DNA of 32,566 nt, taken from the NCBI GenBank assembly GCA_018701215.1, contig JABIWH010000017.1, forward strand, positions 1 through 32,566. Direction: 5' to 3'. Shown here piece after piece: positions 16,028 through 24,660 of this stretch. How positions within the stretch are numbered: position 1 is the stretch's first letter; every line of letters begins with the position of its first letter. This DNA comes from Rhodospirillaceae bacterium (lineage in GTDB: Bacteria; Pseudomonadota; Alphaproteobacteria; GCA-2731375). Position numbers and translations under genes: made by a program. The notes below the pieces were generated by a model. That model was given only the letters and a program-made list of their open reading frames with translations, did no database searches and was not told the origin of the DNA.

Positions 16028-16837
16028 ATGAGCGACCCACACAGCACCCTGGAAATCGTCGACGGCATTGCCACCTTTACCATGACCAGGCCAGAGGCGC
16101 GCAATGCCTTGAGCCTACAGGTACGGGACGAAATCGCCGCGATGATCGAGACCGTCCGTGGCGATGACGAGATCAAGGCCCTGATTATCACCGGCTCCGG
16201 TGGCGTGTTTTGCGCCGGCGGCGATACCAAGGCCATGGCGGGCGGCCTGGGCAAGGCCGATAAAGTACGCAGCCGCGTGCTGGACGTGCATGCCTGGCTG
16301 GAACCGCTGTACAATCTGGACTGCCCGGTAATCGCGGCGGTGGACGGCCCGGCCTATGGTGGTGGTTTTTCCCTGGCCCTGGTGGCGGATTTCATCATTG
16401 CTACGTCACGGGCGCAATTCTGCGCCGTTTTCGGCCGCATCGGCCTGATCCCGGACATGGCGATGCTTTATACCCTGCCGCGCATGGTCGGCGGCCAACG
16501 GGCCAAGGAATTGATGTGCACCGCGCGGGCCATTGGCGGAGTGGAGGCCATGGATTTGGGCATTGTATTGGAAGTCTGCGAACCTGCTGAGCTGATGGCG
16601 CAGGCCCGCGCCCTGGCCGGACGCCTGGCAGTTGGTTCCAAGGTGGCGCAGGCAGCGACCAAGGCCCTGGTCAATCAATCCCTGCACCAGGACTACCGCT
16701 CCATGGCCGAGATGGAAGCCTCGGCCCAGGCGGTTTGTTTCGATAGCGATTATCATGCGGACGCCATCGCCCGCTTTGCCGCGAAACAACCCTTGGCCTA
16801 TGATTGGAACAAACTGTCTAGAACTGAAGAGAAGTAA
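16028..16837 (+). CDS. Enoyl-CoA hydratase/isomerase family protein
   Basis: 269 residues, typical crotonase length. The oxyanion-hole motifs are FCAGGDTKAM (near 60) and the central GPAYGGGFSLALVADF (near 110). At the usual catalytic Glu region the sequence is FGRIGLIPDMAML, with Asp rather than Glu, so a specific hydratase activity cannot be assumed; other crotonase reactions are possible. A strong site, GAGGAG, lies 8-10 nt before the ATG. It is followed 9 nt later by a 2-hydroxyacid dehydrogenase gene, forming a two-gene operon, probably for degradation of a hydroxylated or branched carboxylic acid; the substrate is unknown. Confidence 0.88.
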   Translation: MSDPHSTLEIVDGIATFTMTRPEARNALSLQVRDEIAAMIETVRGDDEIKALIITGSGGVFCAGGDTKAMAGGLGKADKVRSRVLDVHAWLEPLYNLDCPVIAAVDGPAYGGGFSLALVADFIIATSRAQFCAVFGRIGLIPDMAMLYTLPRMVGGQRAKELMCTARAIGGVEAMDLGIVLEVCEPAELMAQARALAGRLAVGSKVAQAATKALVNQSLHQDYRSMAEMEASAQAVCFDSDYHADAIARFAAKQPLAYDWNKLSRTEEK

Positions 16838-16846
16838 CGGAAGCAA

Positions 16847-17899
16847 ATGTCAGAAGTTGAAAACAATGCTGAAAAGCGCATCGTCTATTTTGAAAAGTTC
16901 GCCCACCCGGTAACCGCCGAGGTCCTGGCCCGCGATCCCTCCATCTCAGTGCAGAGGCTGGAGCTCGGCTCCACAGATGCCGAGAATTGGCAGGCACTTT
17001 CAGGGGCTCATGGCTATCAGATCCGCGCCACGCGGGATGAACTGCCCGATCAGTTTTTTGCCCACGGCGAATTTCTCGGCCGCTGCCCCAATATGCTGGT
17101 GGTCTCGTCCATGGGCTCGGGCACCGATACGATTGATCTGGCCGATTGCACCAAGGCCGGTGTCCTGGTGGTCAATCAGGCCGGCGGCAACGCCGAGGCG
17201 GTGGCCGAACATGCCCTTGCCCTGATGCTTAGCCTGTCCAAGCGCGTGGGCGAGACCGATCAGTATATGCGGGCCCAGGACGGCATTGAGCGCAATGCCT
17301 TCATGGGCCGCAATATTCACGGCAAGACCGTCGGCATCATCGGCTTGGGCCATGTTGGCCGGCGCGTGGCCGCGCTCTGCGGGACCTTGTTCTCCATGCG
17401 GGTGCTGGCCTTTGACCCCTATCTCGAAGACGGTGACTTCGCGGAACGCGGCGCCATCAAGGCATCGTGGGATGATCTGCTGGCAACGGCGGATTACATC
17501 ACCGTGCATTGCCCGCGCACGGCGGAGACGGAAGATTTTCTGAACCATAAATCCTTCAATCAGATGAAGCCCGGCGCCATTTTCATCAACACCGCCCGTG
17601 GCGGCATTCATGACGAGGCGGCCTTGTTCGCGGCCCTTGATAGCGGCCATCTGGCGGCCGCCGGCCTGGATGTCTGGGCCGTGGAGCCGCCCGCCTCCGA
17701 TCATCCGTTGTTGAGCCTGTCCAACGTCCTGGCCAGTCCGCACACGGCGGGTGTGACGCACGAATCCCGACACCTGATGGGCACTTACGCGGGTGAGCAG
17801 CTATTGCAAATCTTCGCCGGCCGCCGTCCGCCGCGCTTGTTGAACCCGGAAGTCTGGCCGGTCTTCGAGGAGAAATATAAGAAGCTGTTTGGGGGATAA
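16847..17899 (+). CDS. D-isomer-specific 2-hydroxyacid dehydrogenase
   Basis: 350 residues with the two-domain formate/glycerate dehydrogenase layout. The NAD-binding loop is GIIGLGHVGRRVA, followed by a FDPY segment that suggests preference for NAD. Catalytic positions are visible: Arg in NTARGG, Glu in AVEPP and His in SPHTAGVTHES. The protein would interconvert a D-2-hydroxyacid and its 2-oxoacid, in the cytoplasm. It resembles phosphoglycerate dehydrogenase without the ACT domain, so serine biosynthesis is unlikely. It is second in an operon with the crotonase-family gene. After it, 190 nt of AT-rich, probably promoter-bearing DNA precede the chemoreceptor genes. Confidence 0.88.
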   Translation: MSEVENNAEKRIVYFEKFAHPVTAEVLARDPSISVQRLELGSTDAENWQALSGAHGYQIRATRDELPDQFFAHGEFLGRCPNMLVVSSMGSGTDTIDLADCTKAGVLVVNQAGGNAEAVAEHALALMLSLSKRVGETDQYMRAQDGIERNAFMGRNIHGKTVGIIGLGHVGRRVAALCGTLFSMRVLAFDPYLEDGDFAERGAIKASWDDLLATADYITVHCPRTAETEDFLNHKSFNQMKPGAIFINTARGGIHDEAALFAALDSGHLAAAGLDVWAVEPPASDHPLLSLSNVLASPHTAGVTHESRHLMGTYAGEQLLQIFAGRRPPRLLNPEVWPVFEEKYKKLFGG

Positions 17900-18088
17900 T
17901 ACGCCAGATCGCGATGCGGCGATCGTCGGCGCTGCGCCGTTTGGCGCGGTCTTTCGAGCATAGAACACAATGCGGTTACAAATTTTACGTTTTGTATACA
18001 AATATCCCCAATAATATTTTGAACTGCAAAAAACGCTAATAAATCCTGTCATGCATGTGCATCGGGTTTATTGATAGGGATATGTAAA

Positions 18089-18619
18089 ATGAGTAAGCCT
18101 GTGCACCTTACGGGTGTTGAACGCACCTTCGCGAAAAACGAAATCATCGTCAGCAAAACCGACCTGAAGGGACGCATTGAATACGCCAACGATGTGTTCA
18201 TGCGGATAGCCGGATTTACCGAGGCGGAGTTGCTGGGCCAGCCCCATAGCATCATCCGGCATCCCGATATGCCGCGCTGTGTCTTCAAGCTGCTTTGGGA
18301 CACCATTGCCGAAGGTGCGGAAATATTCGCCTACGTCATCAATCGGGCCAAGAATGGCGATCATTATTGGGTCTTTGCCCATGTAACGGCCAGCTATACC
18401 GAGGACGGCACGATCAACGGCTATCATTCCAGCCGCCGGGTGCCGAACCCGTTGGCTCTGGAAAAGGTCAAGCCGCTTTACGCGGGCCTTTTGCAAGAGG
18501 AGGGCCGCTTCCAAAATCGAAAGGACGGCATGCATTCCGCCGGCGATATGTTTGGTGAATTTGTCGGTCAACAGGGTTTGGACTATGACCGGCTCGTATT
18601 TTCGCTGCAGACATTGTAG
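18089..18619 (+). CDS. Aer-like PAS domain sensor protein
   Basis: 176 residues consisting mainly of one PAS domain of the Aer type. The pattern is IVSKTDLKGRIEYANDVFM, GFTEAELLGQPHSIIRHPDMP, then FKLLWDTI, NRAKNGDHYWVFAHVTA and GYHSSRRVPNP. This 'RHPDMP' family binds FAD in E. coli Aer and senses redox state or oxygen. Unlike Aer, no HAMP or signalling domain follows in the same ORF; those are in the next gene 17 nt downstream. The start at 18089 is preferred to an upstream TTG, with GGGAT about 10 nt before it. The two proteins probably work together as a split energy-taxis receptor. Confidence 0.88.
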   Translation: MSKPVHLTGVERTFAKNEIIVSKTDLKGRIEYANDVFMRIAGFTEAELLGQPHSIIRHPDMPRCVFKLLWDTIAEGAEIFAYVINRAKNGDHYWVFAHVTASYTEDGTINGYHSSRRVPNPLALEKVKPLYAGLLQEEGRFQNRKDGMHSAGDMFGEFVGQQGLDYDRLVFSLQTL

Positions 18620-18636
18620 AGCGCGGGGCGGACACC

Positions 18637-19956
18637 ATGACATTGCATAGAGTTAGCGGCCTTTCCAACTTGCGAACGGCCAGCATCGCGATCGTGAGCA
18701 ACGGTCTCTTGGGTCTTGCGGTTTCAGTAATGGGTCTGTTGTCGCGGGATTGGTTACAAGCCGCCTACGGCCTGGCGTTCGCGGTACTTGCCGCGGCCGG
18801 GTACCTGGTGCTGCGGCAGATGACCGGCAGCATCGGCAAGGCGGCCCAGGTCGCCGACCGAGCCGCCAATGGTGATCTGGGCGCCCGGGTACTGCGGATC
18901 GAGGGCAGCGGCCCCGTTACCGAGCTGATGCGCAGCATCAACCGGCTGATGGACCAGGTGGAAGTGTTCACCAGGGAATCCAGCGCCGCCATGCAGAAGG
19001 CGTCAAAGGGCGAATACTACCGTCACATTCTTCTCACCGGCATCCGGGGCAGCTTTGTTGACCGGGCCAAGGCCCTCAACACGGGTCTTGATGCCATGGC
19101 CAGTCGAACCGAAACCTTTGCCGATGAAGCCACGCATATGGGTGACAAGTTAAAGGATGTCGTCCAATCCATGTCCGCCGCCGCCGCCGAGTTGCAGGCG
19201 ACGTCCGACACACTGGGGCATACTGCGCACAATACATCCGATCAGGCCACGGCGGTTAGCCGGGGCGCGGAGACGGCCACGGCCAATGTCTCCGGCGTGG
19301 CCGCGGCAACCGAGGAGTTCAGCGCCTCGCTTGGAGAGGTGTCCGACCAGGTGCAGCGTTCGGCGGAGATGGCGAACAAGGCGGTGCATCGCGCCGAAGA
19401 AAGCGATGTCACGATCAAAACGCTGTTTGAGGCGGCGGAAAATATTGGCGAGGTTGTCTCCTTGATTAACGATATCGCCTCGCAGACCAACCTTTTGGCA
19501 CTGAACGCCACGATTGAGGCGGCCCGCGCGGGAGACGCCGGCAAGGGCTTTGCGGTGGTTGCCAACGAGGTGAAGAACCTGGCCAACCAAACCGCTACCG
19601 CCACCGAGGATATCGGCAAACAAGTCGAGAATATGCAACGTGGCGCGCGCGAGGCGGTCGACGCCATCGCCATGGTCAGCAAAATGATCTTGGAAATGAA
19701 CGAAGGAACCTCGCTGATCGCCCAAACGGTGGAGGAACAGCGCGGCGTGGTGACGGAAATCAGCGGCAACGTTCAGACGGCGGTGGATGGCGTCTCCTCC
19801 GTCGCGACGTCCATTGCCGCTGTCGCCGACGGCGCCCAGGAATCGTCATCAGCGGTGGTGCAGATCGGTGGCGCCGCCGCCGAATTGTCGCAAATCGCCA
19901 CGCGCCTCGGTGCTGACGTGGACGACTTTGTCGAGACGGTGGCGGTGGGCCGATAA
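18637..19956 (+). CDS. Methyl-accepting chemotaxis protein (transducer)
   Basis: 439 residues. Two closely spaced membrane helices (about 14-34 and 40-60) have almost no periplasmic loop, so no external ligand domain is present. A HAMP-like region (60-115) follows, then a long helical signalling domain. The conserved hairpin tip, SLINDIASQTNLLALNATIE and AARAGDAGKGFAVVANEV, is at about 275-312 and binds CheW/CheA. The lack of a sensor region and the PAS gene just upstream suggest that the separate PAS protein supplies the signal, as in a divided Aer receptor. Transcription probably ends near the palindromic repeat at 20004-20107. Confidence 0.92.
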   Translation: MTLHRVSGLSNLRTASIAIVSNGLLGLAVSVMGLLSRDWLQAAYGLAFAVLAAAGYLVLRQMTGSIGKAAQVADRAANGDLGARVLRIEGSGPVTELMRSINRLMDQVEVFTRESSAAMQKASKGEYYRHILLTGIRGSFVDRAKALNTGLDAMASRTETFADEATHMGDKLKDVVQSMSAAAAELQATSDTLGHTAHNTSDQATAVSRGAETATANVSGVAAATEEFSASLGEVSDQVQRSAEMANKAVHRAEESDVTIKTLFEAAENIGEVVSLINDIASQTNLLALNATIEAARAGDAGKGFAVVANEVKNLANQTATATEDIGKQVENMQRGAREAVDAIAMVSKMILEMNEGTSLIAQTVEEQRGVVTEISGNVQTAVDGVSSVATSIAAVADGAQESSSAVVQIGGAAAELSQIATRLGADVDDFVETVAVGR

Positions 19957-20003
19957 CTGTCCCGCCGGTCCGGGCCATTTCATCACTGCCAGCGCGGTTC
20001 CGC

Positions 20004-20107
20004 CTAGAGCGCATTTGAAAAAAATGCACTCAGACACTTAAGAATCGAGCAATTGAACCAATTACTTACGTCGCGAGAGCGACTCCGAGTAATTGAAAAT
20101 CGCTCTA
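20004..20107. repeat. Palindromic intergenic repeat element, copy A
   Basis: A non-coding element with inverted termini, CTAGAGCG at the left and CGCTCTAA at the right. Inside are two clear hairpins: GCATTT-GAAAA-AAATGC (20011-20027), and a nested one made of ATTACT/AGTAAT (20061-20066 with 20088-20093) around GTCGC-GAGA-GCGAC (20070-20083). It lies between the MCP and the dioxygenase gene. Its ends resemble those of the element at 30446-30574 (shared CTAGA, CATTT(C)GAAA and GAAAATCG...TCTA), so I treat them as one family. Confidence 0.7.
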
Positions 20108-20217
20108 ACCCGGCGCGGCGATAATCGCACCCTGCCCGCGCGCGCCTGATTCTGTCTGACTTGCCAGCGCCGTTTAGCTGCCGCATTCTAACTCCCGAAC
20201 GGGGATGGGGGAGGGTT

Positions 20218-21069
20218 ATGAACGGCACGGAGTTCATTATCAAGGCGGAAGACAGCGGCTTCGGGGCCGAGATCGGCGGCGTTGACCTTGGCGGCGTTGT
20301 GGCGGAGGAAACCTTCGCCGCGATCCGCGAGGCCATGATCCGCCACAAAGTTCTGGTCTTTCGCGGCCAGCATTTGGACGACGCCCGCCAGCTTGCCTTC
20401 GCGCAGCGTTTCGGTCCCCTGGAAGGCCATATTAACCGCGGCACGCGGCATGACGCCCTGCCGAAAATTCAAGTCTTTGGCAACGTGGATCAAAATGGAA
20501 ACACCACAGGTGTGCATCCTGAACGCGGCACCCTGGTCTGGCATACGGATAAATCCTATGTCGCGACGCCGTCCATGTTCACGGTTCTGCGCTCGCCTTC
20601 TGTGGCACGCGAAGGCGGCGATACGCTGTTTGCCGATATGGAGCGGGCCTACGCCGACTTGGAGGAAGACCGGGCAGCGCGCCTGCTGGAATTGCACGTG
20701 GTGCATGATTGGAAGCGCAGCCGGGAGAAATCCAACGAACGGGCGGCGACGGCGGATGAAATCGCCGCCGCACCGCCTGTTGAGCATCCCCTGGTCCGTA
20801 CGCACCCCGAAACCGGTGCCAAAGCCTTGTATCTGGGCAACCATACCTCGCATGTTGTCGGTATGGAGCGAGCGGAGGGCGAGGCGCTGATTGCCGAGCT
20901 GGAGCGTCATGGCACCCAGGCGAAATATATCTACCGCCACCGCTGGCGGGACAATGATGTGTTGATGTGGGACAACCGTTGCACGGTGCATTGTGTAACG
21001 GGCTATGATGCCGCCAAGGAGCGGCGCATCGTCCACCGTGCCGTGGTCCAGGGTGACAGGCCTGTATGA
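20218..21069 (+). CDS. TauD/TfdA-family Fe(II)/2-oxoglutarate dioxygenase
   Basis: 283 residues, usual size. The iron triad is His109-x-Asp111 in LVWHTDKS and His258 in DNRCTVHCVTGYD, with Arg269/Arg270 in the following KERRIVHR placed to bind 2-oxoglutarate. The N-terminus GFGAEIGGVDLGG and HKVLVFRGQHLDD are typical of TauD/TfdA members. It hydroxylates an unknown substrate (taurine, aryloxyalkanoate or similar) with O2 and 2-oxoglutarate. The ATG at 20218 follows GGGGGAGGG closely, a strong ribosome site. The NTF2-like gene starts 13 nt after its stop, so the two form an operon. Confidence 0.9.
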   Translation: MNGTEFIIKAEDSGFGAEIGGVDLGGVVAEETFAAIREAMIRHKVLVFRGQHLDDARQLAFAQRFGPLEGHINRGTRHDALPKIQVFGNVDQNGNTTGVHPERGTLVWHTDKSYVATPSMFTVLRSPSVAREGGDTLFADMERAYADLEEDRAARLLELHVVHDWKRSREKSNERAATADEIAAAPPVEHPLVRTHPETGAKALYLGNHTSHVVGMERAEGEALIAELERHGTQAKYIYRHRWRDNDVLMWDNRCTVHCVTGYDAAKERRIVHRAVVQGDRPV

Positions 21070-21082
21070 AGAGGAAGCGGTA

Positions 21083-21472
21083 ATGAGCGGTAATTTTGAC
21101 GATCCCAGTATTGCGGAAATCACGGCCCTACTAGGGGACTATTTCGACGGCCTTTATGATGGCGACCTGGAAAAGTTCGCCCGGGTGTTTCATCCCGACT
21201 CCCATCTGTATTCGACCGACGGCGCGGCCATCACCGATATGTCCCGGGCGCAGTATTTCGAATTGATCGGCAGCCGGGACTCTTCCCGCAGCCAGGGCCT
21301 GAAGCGTCACGACCGCATCGTCTCGATCCACAAATCCGGCCCTGATACGGCGCATGCGGTGGTCAATTGCGCCATTCCGCCGCGCTATTTCACCGACTAT
21401 CTGACCCTGATGCGAACCTCGGATGGCTGGTGCGTGATTTCTAAATCCTATCACACGGACGTTCACGAATAG
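21083..21472 (+). CDS. NTF2-like (putative lumazine-binding) family protein
   Basis: 129 residues with the cone-shaped NTF2-like fold pattern. The N-terminal helix region LLGDYFDGLYDGDLEKFARVF is followed by HPDSHLYSTDG and a C-terminal DGWCVISKSYHTDV strand. It matches the Lumazine_bd_2/SnoaL-like proteins found beside many catabolic enzymes, where they act as small isomerases, hydrolases or ligand binders; no specific activity can be named. GAGGAAG lies about 6 nt before the ATG. It is second in an operon with the TauD-type dioxygenase, so it may act on the product of that enzyme. It is convergent with the LysE gene, 6 nt away. Confidence 0.75.
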   Translation: MSGNFDDPSIAEITALLGDYFDGLYDGDLEKFARVFHPDSHLYSTDGAAITDMSRAQYFELIGSRDSSRSQGLKRHDRIVSIHKSGPDTAHAVVNCAIPPRYFTDYLTLMRTSDGWCVISKSYHTDVHE

Positions 21473-21478
21473 GGCGCA

Positions 21479-22075
21479 TCAGACCAAGACGGCCAGCGCG
21501 ACGGAGAGCACCAACAGGACCGCGAAGACGATATTTATGGCGCGCCCGGTACGGGGGTGACGCAGGATACGGGATAGCGATGCGCCTAGCAGCAGCCAGG
21601 AGATATTGATTGGCGTGACAATGGCAAGCATCACCGTGAATTTAACAACCGCGTCAAGAACCGGTTCCCCCGGCATCACGACAAAGCTGGAAAAGACCGC
21701 GCCAATGGCGGCGAAAGCTTTCGGATTGCTGATGCCTAGAAACAATCCGCCAAGCAGGGTCGGCGGGGCCGCATTCCCGGTTGCCTCGGACAGGACCGGC
21801 GCCGTGGCGATCTTGTAGGCGAGGTAGAGAATGTAGCCGAATGCGCCAACCGTCAGCACTGGCAAGACGCCGGGGACAGCAAACAGCACGCCGGTAATCC
21901 CCGTCGCGACAATGGCGATCACGGTCGCGGTCCCCAACATGATACCGGTCAGATATGGCAGGCTGCGTTTGATGCCAAAGACGGACGCCGCCGCCGCCGT
22001 GCTTAAGGTCGCCGGACCGGGACTGCCCATTAGCGGAATGGCCGCCAGCAGCAGGAGAATGACATTTTCAACCAT
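21479..22075 (-). CDS. LysE/RhtB family amino acid exporter
   Basis: A 198-residue membrane protein with about six hydrophobic segments. The LysE/RhtB signature PLMGSPGPATLSTAAA occurs at residues 14-29, and LGISNPKAFAAIGAVFSSF in the middle is also conserved. By family it exports an amino acid or a derivative such as homoserine or threonine. It is divergent from an AraC-type regulator gene, the common arrangement in which the regulator controls the exporter; the roughly 65 nt between their starts should hold the operator. Confidence 0.88.
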   Translation of the reverse strand: MVENVILLLLAAIPLMGSPGPATLSTAAAASVFGIKRSLPYLTGIMLGTATVIAIVATGITGVLFAVPGVLPVLTVGAFGYILYLAYKIATAPVLSEATGNAAPPTLLGGLFLGISNPKAFAAIGAVFSSFVVMPGEPVLDAVVKFTVMLAIVTPINISWLLLGASLSRILRHPRTGRAINIVFAVLLVLSVALAVLV

Positions 22076-22139
22076 GGTTGAAGCCTTCTGGAAATGCTAT
22101 GCCGGTCCGGGCGGGGAAGAAACTGGGGATGCCCGACTT

Positions 22140-23105
22140 ATGGCAGGCACTAAACCATTGCGACGCCAACCCGGTCTTGAACATTCGTGCGAGGCTGGGA
22201 TTGATTTAGCTGATCAAATCGTGACCGCGCCTTCCGCGCGGGGCATGGCGCGCCTACAGGCCTACTTCAAGGGGCGGCCTTTTGCACCACATCGCCACGA
22301 TACCTATGGCATTGGCATCACGACCCTGGGTGTGCAGTCATTTAGCTACCGGGGCGACACCTTTCATAGCTTGCCCGGCCAGGTATATGTTCTGCATCCC
22401 GATGAATTACATGATGGGCGGGCGGGAACCGAACAGGGCTTTGGCTATCGTATCCTCTATCTTGATCCGGGCCTGATCCGCGATGCCGTCGCGGGCCGTG
22501 GATTGCCCTTCGTCGCCGATGCGGTCAGCGATGACCGTGGCCTGCGCGCGGCTATTGGCGGCTTTCTCTCCCGCATGAACGAGGCGATCTGCGACCTGGA
22601 AGGCATTGACATGGTGCTGGCGCTCGCCACTGCCTTGGAGCGGATATCCGGGGCCGTGAACACCGAATTCAAGGTTGATCAACAGGCGGTCGGCAAGGCC
22701 CGTGATCTACTAGCCGCCAGTATTGAAGGTGATGTCGGCAGCCGGGATTTGGAAACCGTCACCGGGCATGACCGGTGGGCGCTGGCGCGTCAATTCCGTG
22801 CGGCTTTTGGTGTTAGTCCATACCGTTTCTTGACCATGCGCCGGCTGGAAAATGCTCAAGCACTGATCGCTGCGGGGTCATCATTGGCGGAGACGGCCCA
22901 GGCATCGGGCTTTGCGGACCAAAGCCACCTTACACGGCAATTTCGTGGCGCCGTCGGAATGCCGCCGGGCGCGTGGCGCCGGCTTAACAAGGCATGGCGC
23001 CGCCGCGTGATCAAACCGGCCCGAAGTCGTACAAACGGCTCGGGTTATCCACCAGGATTTTTTTGCGCACGGCCTCGTCCGGGGTCCAGGCCAGCAGACG
23101 GTTAA
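22140..23105 (+). CDS. AraC family transcriptional regulator
   Basis: About 321 residues. An N-terminal cupin-like sensing domain (RPFAPHRHDTYGIGITTLG, then PGQVYVLHPDELHDGR) is followed by two helix-turn-helix units (ALARQFRAAFGVSPYRFL and SLAETAQASGFADQSHLTRQF). It is expected to bind DNA in the LysE promoter and respond to a small ligand. The start is uncertain: the frame is open far upstream, and 22140 is chosen because homology begins soon after it and earlier starts overlap lysE. The normal family end is at about PPGAWRRLNKAW. The last 35 or so codons run on in low-complexity sequence and overlap the convergent amidohydrolase by 95 nt, so the tail may be non-functional extension. Confidence 0.85.
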   Translation: MAGTKPLRRQPGLEHSCEAGIDLADQIVTAPSARGMARLQAYFKGRPFAPHRHDTYGIGITTLGVQSFSYRGDTFHSLPGQVYVLHPDELHDGRAGTEQGFGYRILYLDPGLIRDAVAGRGLPFVADAVSDDRGLRAAIGGFLSRMNEAICDLEGIDMVLALATALERISGAVNTEFKVDQQAVGKARDLLAASIEGDVGSRDLETVTGHDRWALARQFRAAFGVSPYRFLTMRRLENAQALIAAGSSLAETAQASGFADQSHLTRQFRGAVGMPPGAWRRLNKAWRRRVIKPARSRTNGSGYPPGFFCARPRPGSRPADG

Positions 23106-23889
23106 ACAGATCACCATCATTGGGCATGGGCGAGGGATCAATGTGCGGATGCGGCCAGTCGCTGCCCCAGAGCAGACGGTCCGGCGCCTCGCGGACCAGG
23201 CATTCGGCAAACTGGTCGGCGATGGGCCAGGGCGCGCCGGCATGATCGACGCGATAGGCGCCTGATATCTTGGTCCAGGCCCGCCCGCCGGCCAACATAT
23301 CACGCAGCGCGCGGAAGCTCGGTTGATCAATGCCGCCTTGGGGATCTGGCTGCCCCAGATGATCGAACACCAGATCCACCTCCAGGGTCTTCAGGCGCGG
23401 CAGCAACTCCAACAAGGTATGGCGGTCGATAAAGCATTGGATGTGCCAGCCCAGATCCTTGATCCGCTCGGCGACCGCTTCCAGCTCGCGCAAATCGATG
23501 CCACCGTCGGTGACGAAGTTAAAGCGGGTGCCGCGAAAGCCTGCCTGGTGCAGGCGCTGCAGTTCGGCCTCGGCCACATTCTGATCGATCACCGCGACAC
23601 CGCGGCCATTGTCGCCCATGGCCTCGACCGCCTCGCGGCTGCAATCATTGACCGTGCCATAGAGGCTGGGTTGGACGATCACGCCGCGCTGGATGCCCAG
23701 GCTGGCCAGCATCGCTTGATAGGATGCCAAGGTTGCTTCCGGCGGCGTGTAGGCCCGATTGGGACTTAGATAGTGCGCGTCGGGGGCGGCAAAAACATGG
23801 GCATGGCAATCAATGGCGCCGGCGGGTGCTCTCTCCCGTGGCGGTTTGATCACCGCGTCGGGTGACGGGATATCGGGTTCTATTGACAT
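23011..23889 (-). CDS. Amidohydrolase family protein (LigI-like lactonase)
   Basis: 292 residues with a TIM-barrel amidohydrolase (Amidohydro_2) pattern. The first strand motif is GAIDCHAHVF (HxH), followed by YLSPNRAYTPPEA, GVIVQPSLYG, LVFDHLGQPDPQGG and the late LLWGSDWPHPHID with the conserved Asp. The order and wording are those of 2-pyrone-4,6-dicarboxylate lactonase LigI and related lactonases, which open lactone rings without needing a metal. The actual lactone is unknown; no protocatechuate pathway genes are in view. It is convergent with and overlaps the AraC gene's tail. Confidence 0.85.
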   Translation of the reverse strand: MSIEPDIPSPDAVIKPPRERAPAGAIDCHAHVFAAPDAHYLSPNRAYTPPEATLASYQAMLASLGIQRGVIVQPSLYGTVNDCSREAVEAMGDNGRGVAVIDQNVAEAELQRLHQAGFRGTRFNFVTDGGIDLRELEAVAERIKDLGWHIQCFIDRHTLLELLPRLKTLEVDLVFDHLGQPDPQGGIDQPSFRALRDMLAGGRAWTKISGAYRVDHAGAPWPIADQFAECLVREAPDRLLWGSDWPHPHIDPSPMPNDGDLFNRLLAWTPDEAVRKKILVDNPSRLYDFGPV

Positions 23890-23946
23890 GGCGCGATACT
23901 AGATCATGTCGCGGCTAATCTGAACCGTTTGCTGGCGCCGGATCGG

Positions 23947-24651
23947 CTATGCGCCTGGAAATTCGGGCGGAAACTCAGGGCGCGCGACCAGCATGCCGTC
24001 TTCCGTTACGACGCGAATGGCAAAGTTCATGCTGTCCGCCGCCAGGGCAAGGTCGCGGTCTTCGGGGGGATAATCACCGCTGGCGACCAGCTGCTGGTTT
24101 GCCGGCGGGACCAATGAAGCGACTAATGTCCTCAGTGCTTCTTTGTCCGGCGACAGGCCTTGCAAAAGCGCCCGGTGGTACAGCGCGCAGACTTCGTCCT
24201 CGGCCGCGGGACGTTCCGCCGCCCCCATGGCCACGATGCAGACGGTTTCGGGACCGCGGGCCCGAATACAGCGCACCGTCGCTGCCGCTGTTACGAAGGC
24301 GCCGGTATAAATCTCCTCCGCCCCGGTCGCCGCAAGCAGGCCACGGGTGCCATTGGAGGTCTTCTGTGCCAATACCTTGCCTGATAAATCCGCCTGGGAG
24401 ACCGCATGCGGGGAGTTGCCAAAGTCGAAACCGTCAACCTTTCGCCCCTCGGCCTCGCCCATGCACAGATCGGCCCGTCCGGAGGCCTTCAATGCCAGGG
24501 CCGTGTCCCCATCGCCCAGCATCAGGATCTCTTTCGCGCCCCGCTCAAAAGCATGCGCGGCGGTGGTGAAGGCGCGAAAGACATCGATAATGACCGCGAT
24601 GCCGCGTGCCTGGCGCGCGCCCTGTTCGAGGTTGGCAATTTCGACTTTCAT
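23947..24651 (-). CDS. comB: 2-phosphosulfolactate phosphatase
   Basis: 234 residues, the usual ComB length. The signature motifs are in order: VIIDVFRAFTTAAHAF at the N-terminus, CMGEAEGRKVDGFDFGNSP in the first third, and LAQKTSNGTRGL with the Ser/Asn/Gly phosphate-binding cluster; ACALYHRALL-type sequence follows. ComB hydrolyses 2-phosphosulfolactate to sulfolactate with Mg2+. In methanogens this serves coenzyme M synthesis; bacterial copies are widespread and their purpose is less clear, possibly sulfolactate formation. It lies 9 nt after an enoyl-CoA hydratase gene, in a codirectional run with sspB and ssrA. No comA or comC is visible. Confidence 0.88.
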   Translation of the reverse strand: MKVEIANLEQGARQARGIAVIIDVFRAFTTAAHAFERGAKEILMLGDGDTALALKASGRADLCMGEAEGRKVDGFDFGNSPHAVSQADLSGKVLAQKTSNGTRGLLAATGAEEIYTGAFVTAAATVRCIRARGPETVCIVAMGAAERPAAEDEVCALYHRALLQGLSPDKEALRTLVASLVPPANQQLVASGDYPPEDRDLALAADSMNFAIRVVTEDGMLVARPEFPPEFPGA

Positions 24652-24660
24652 TGCGTTGGA

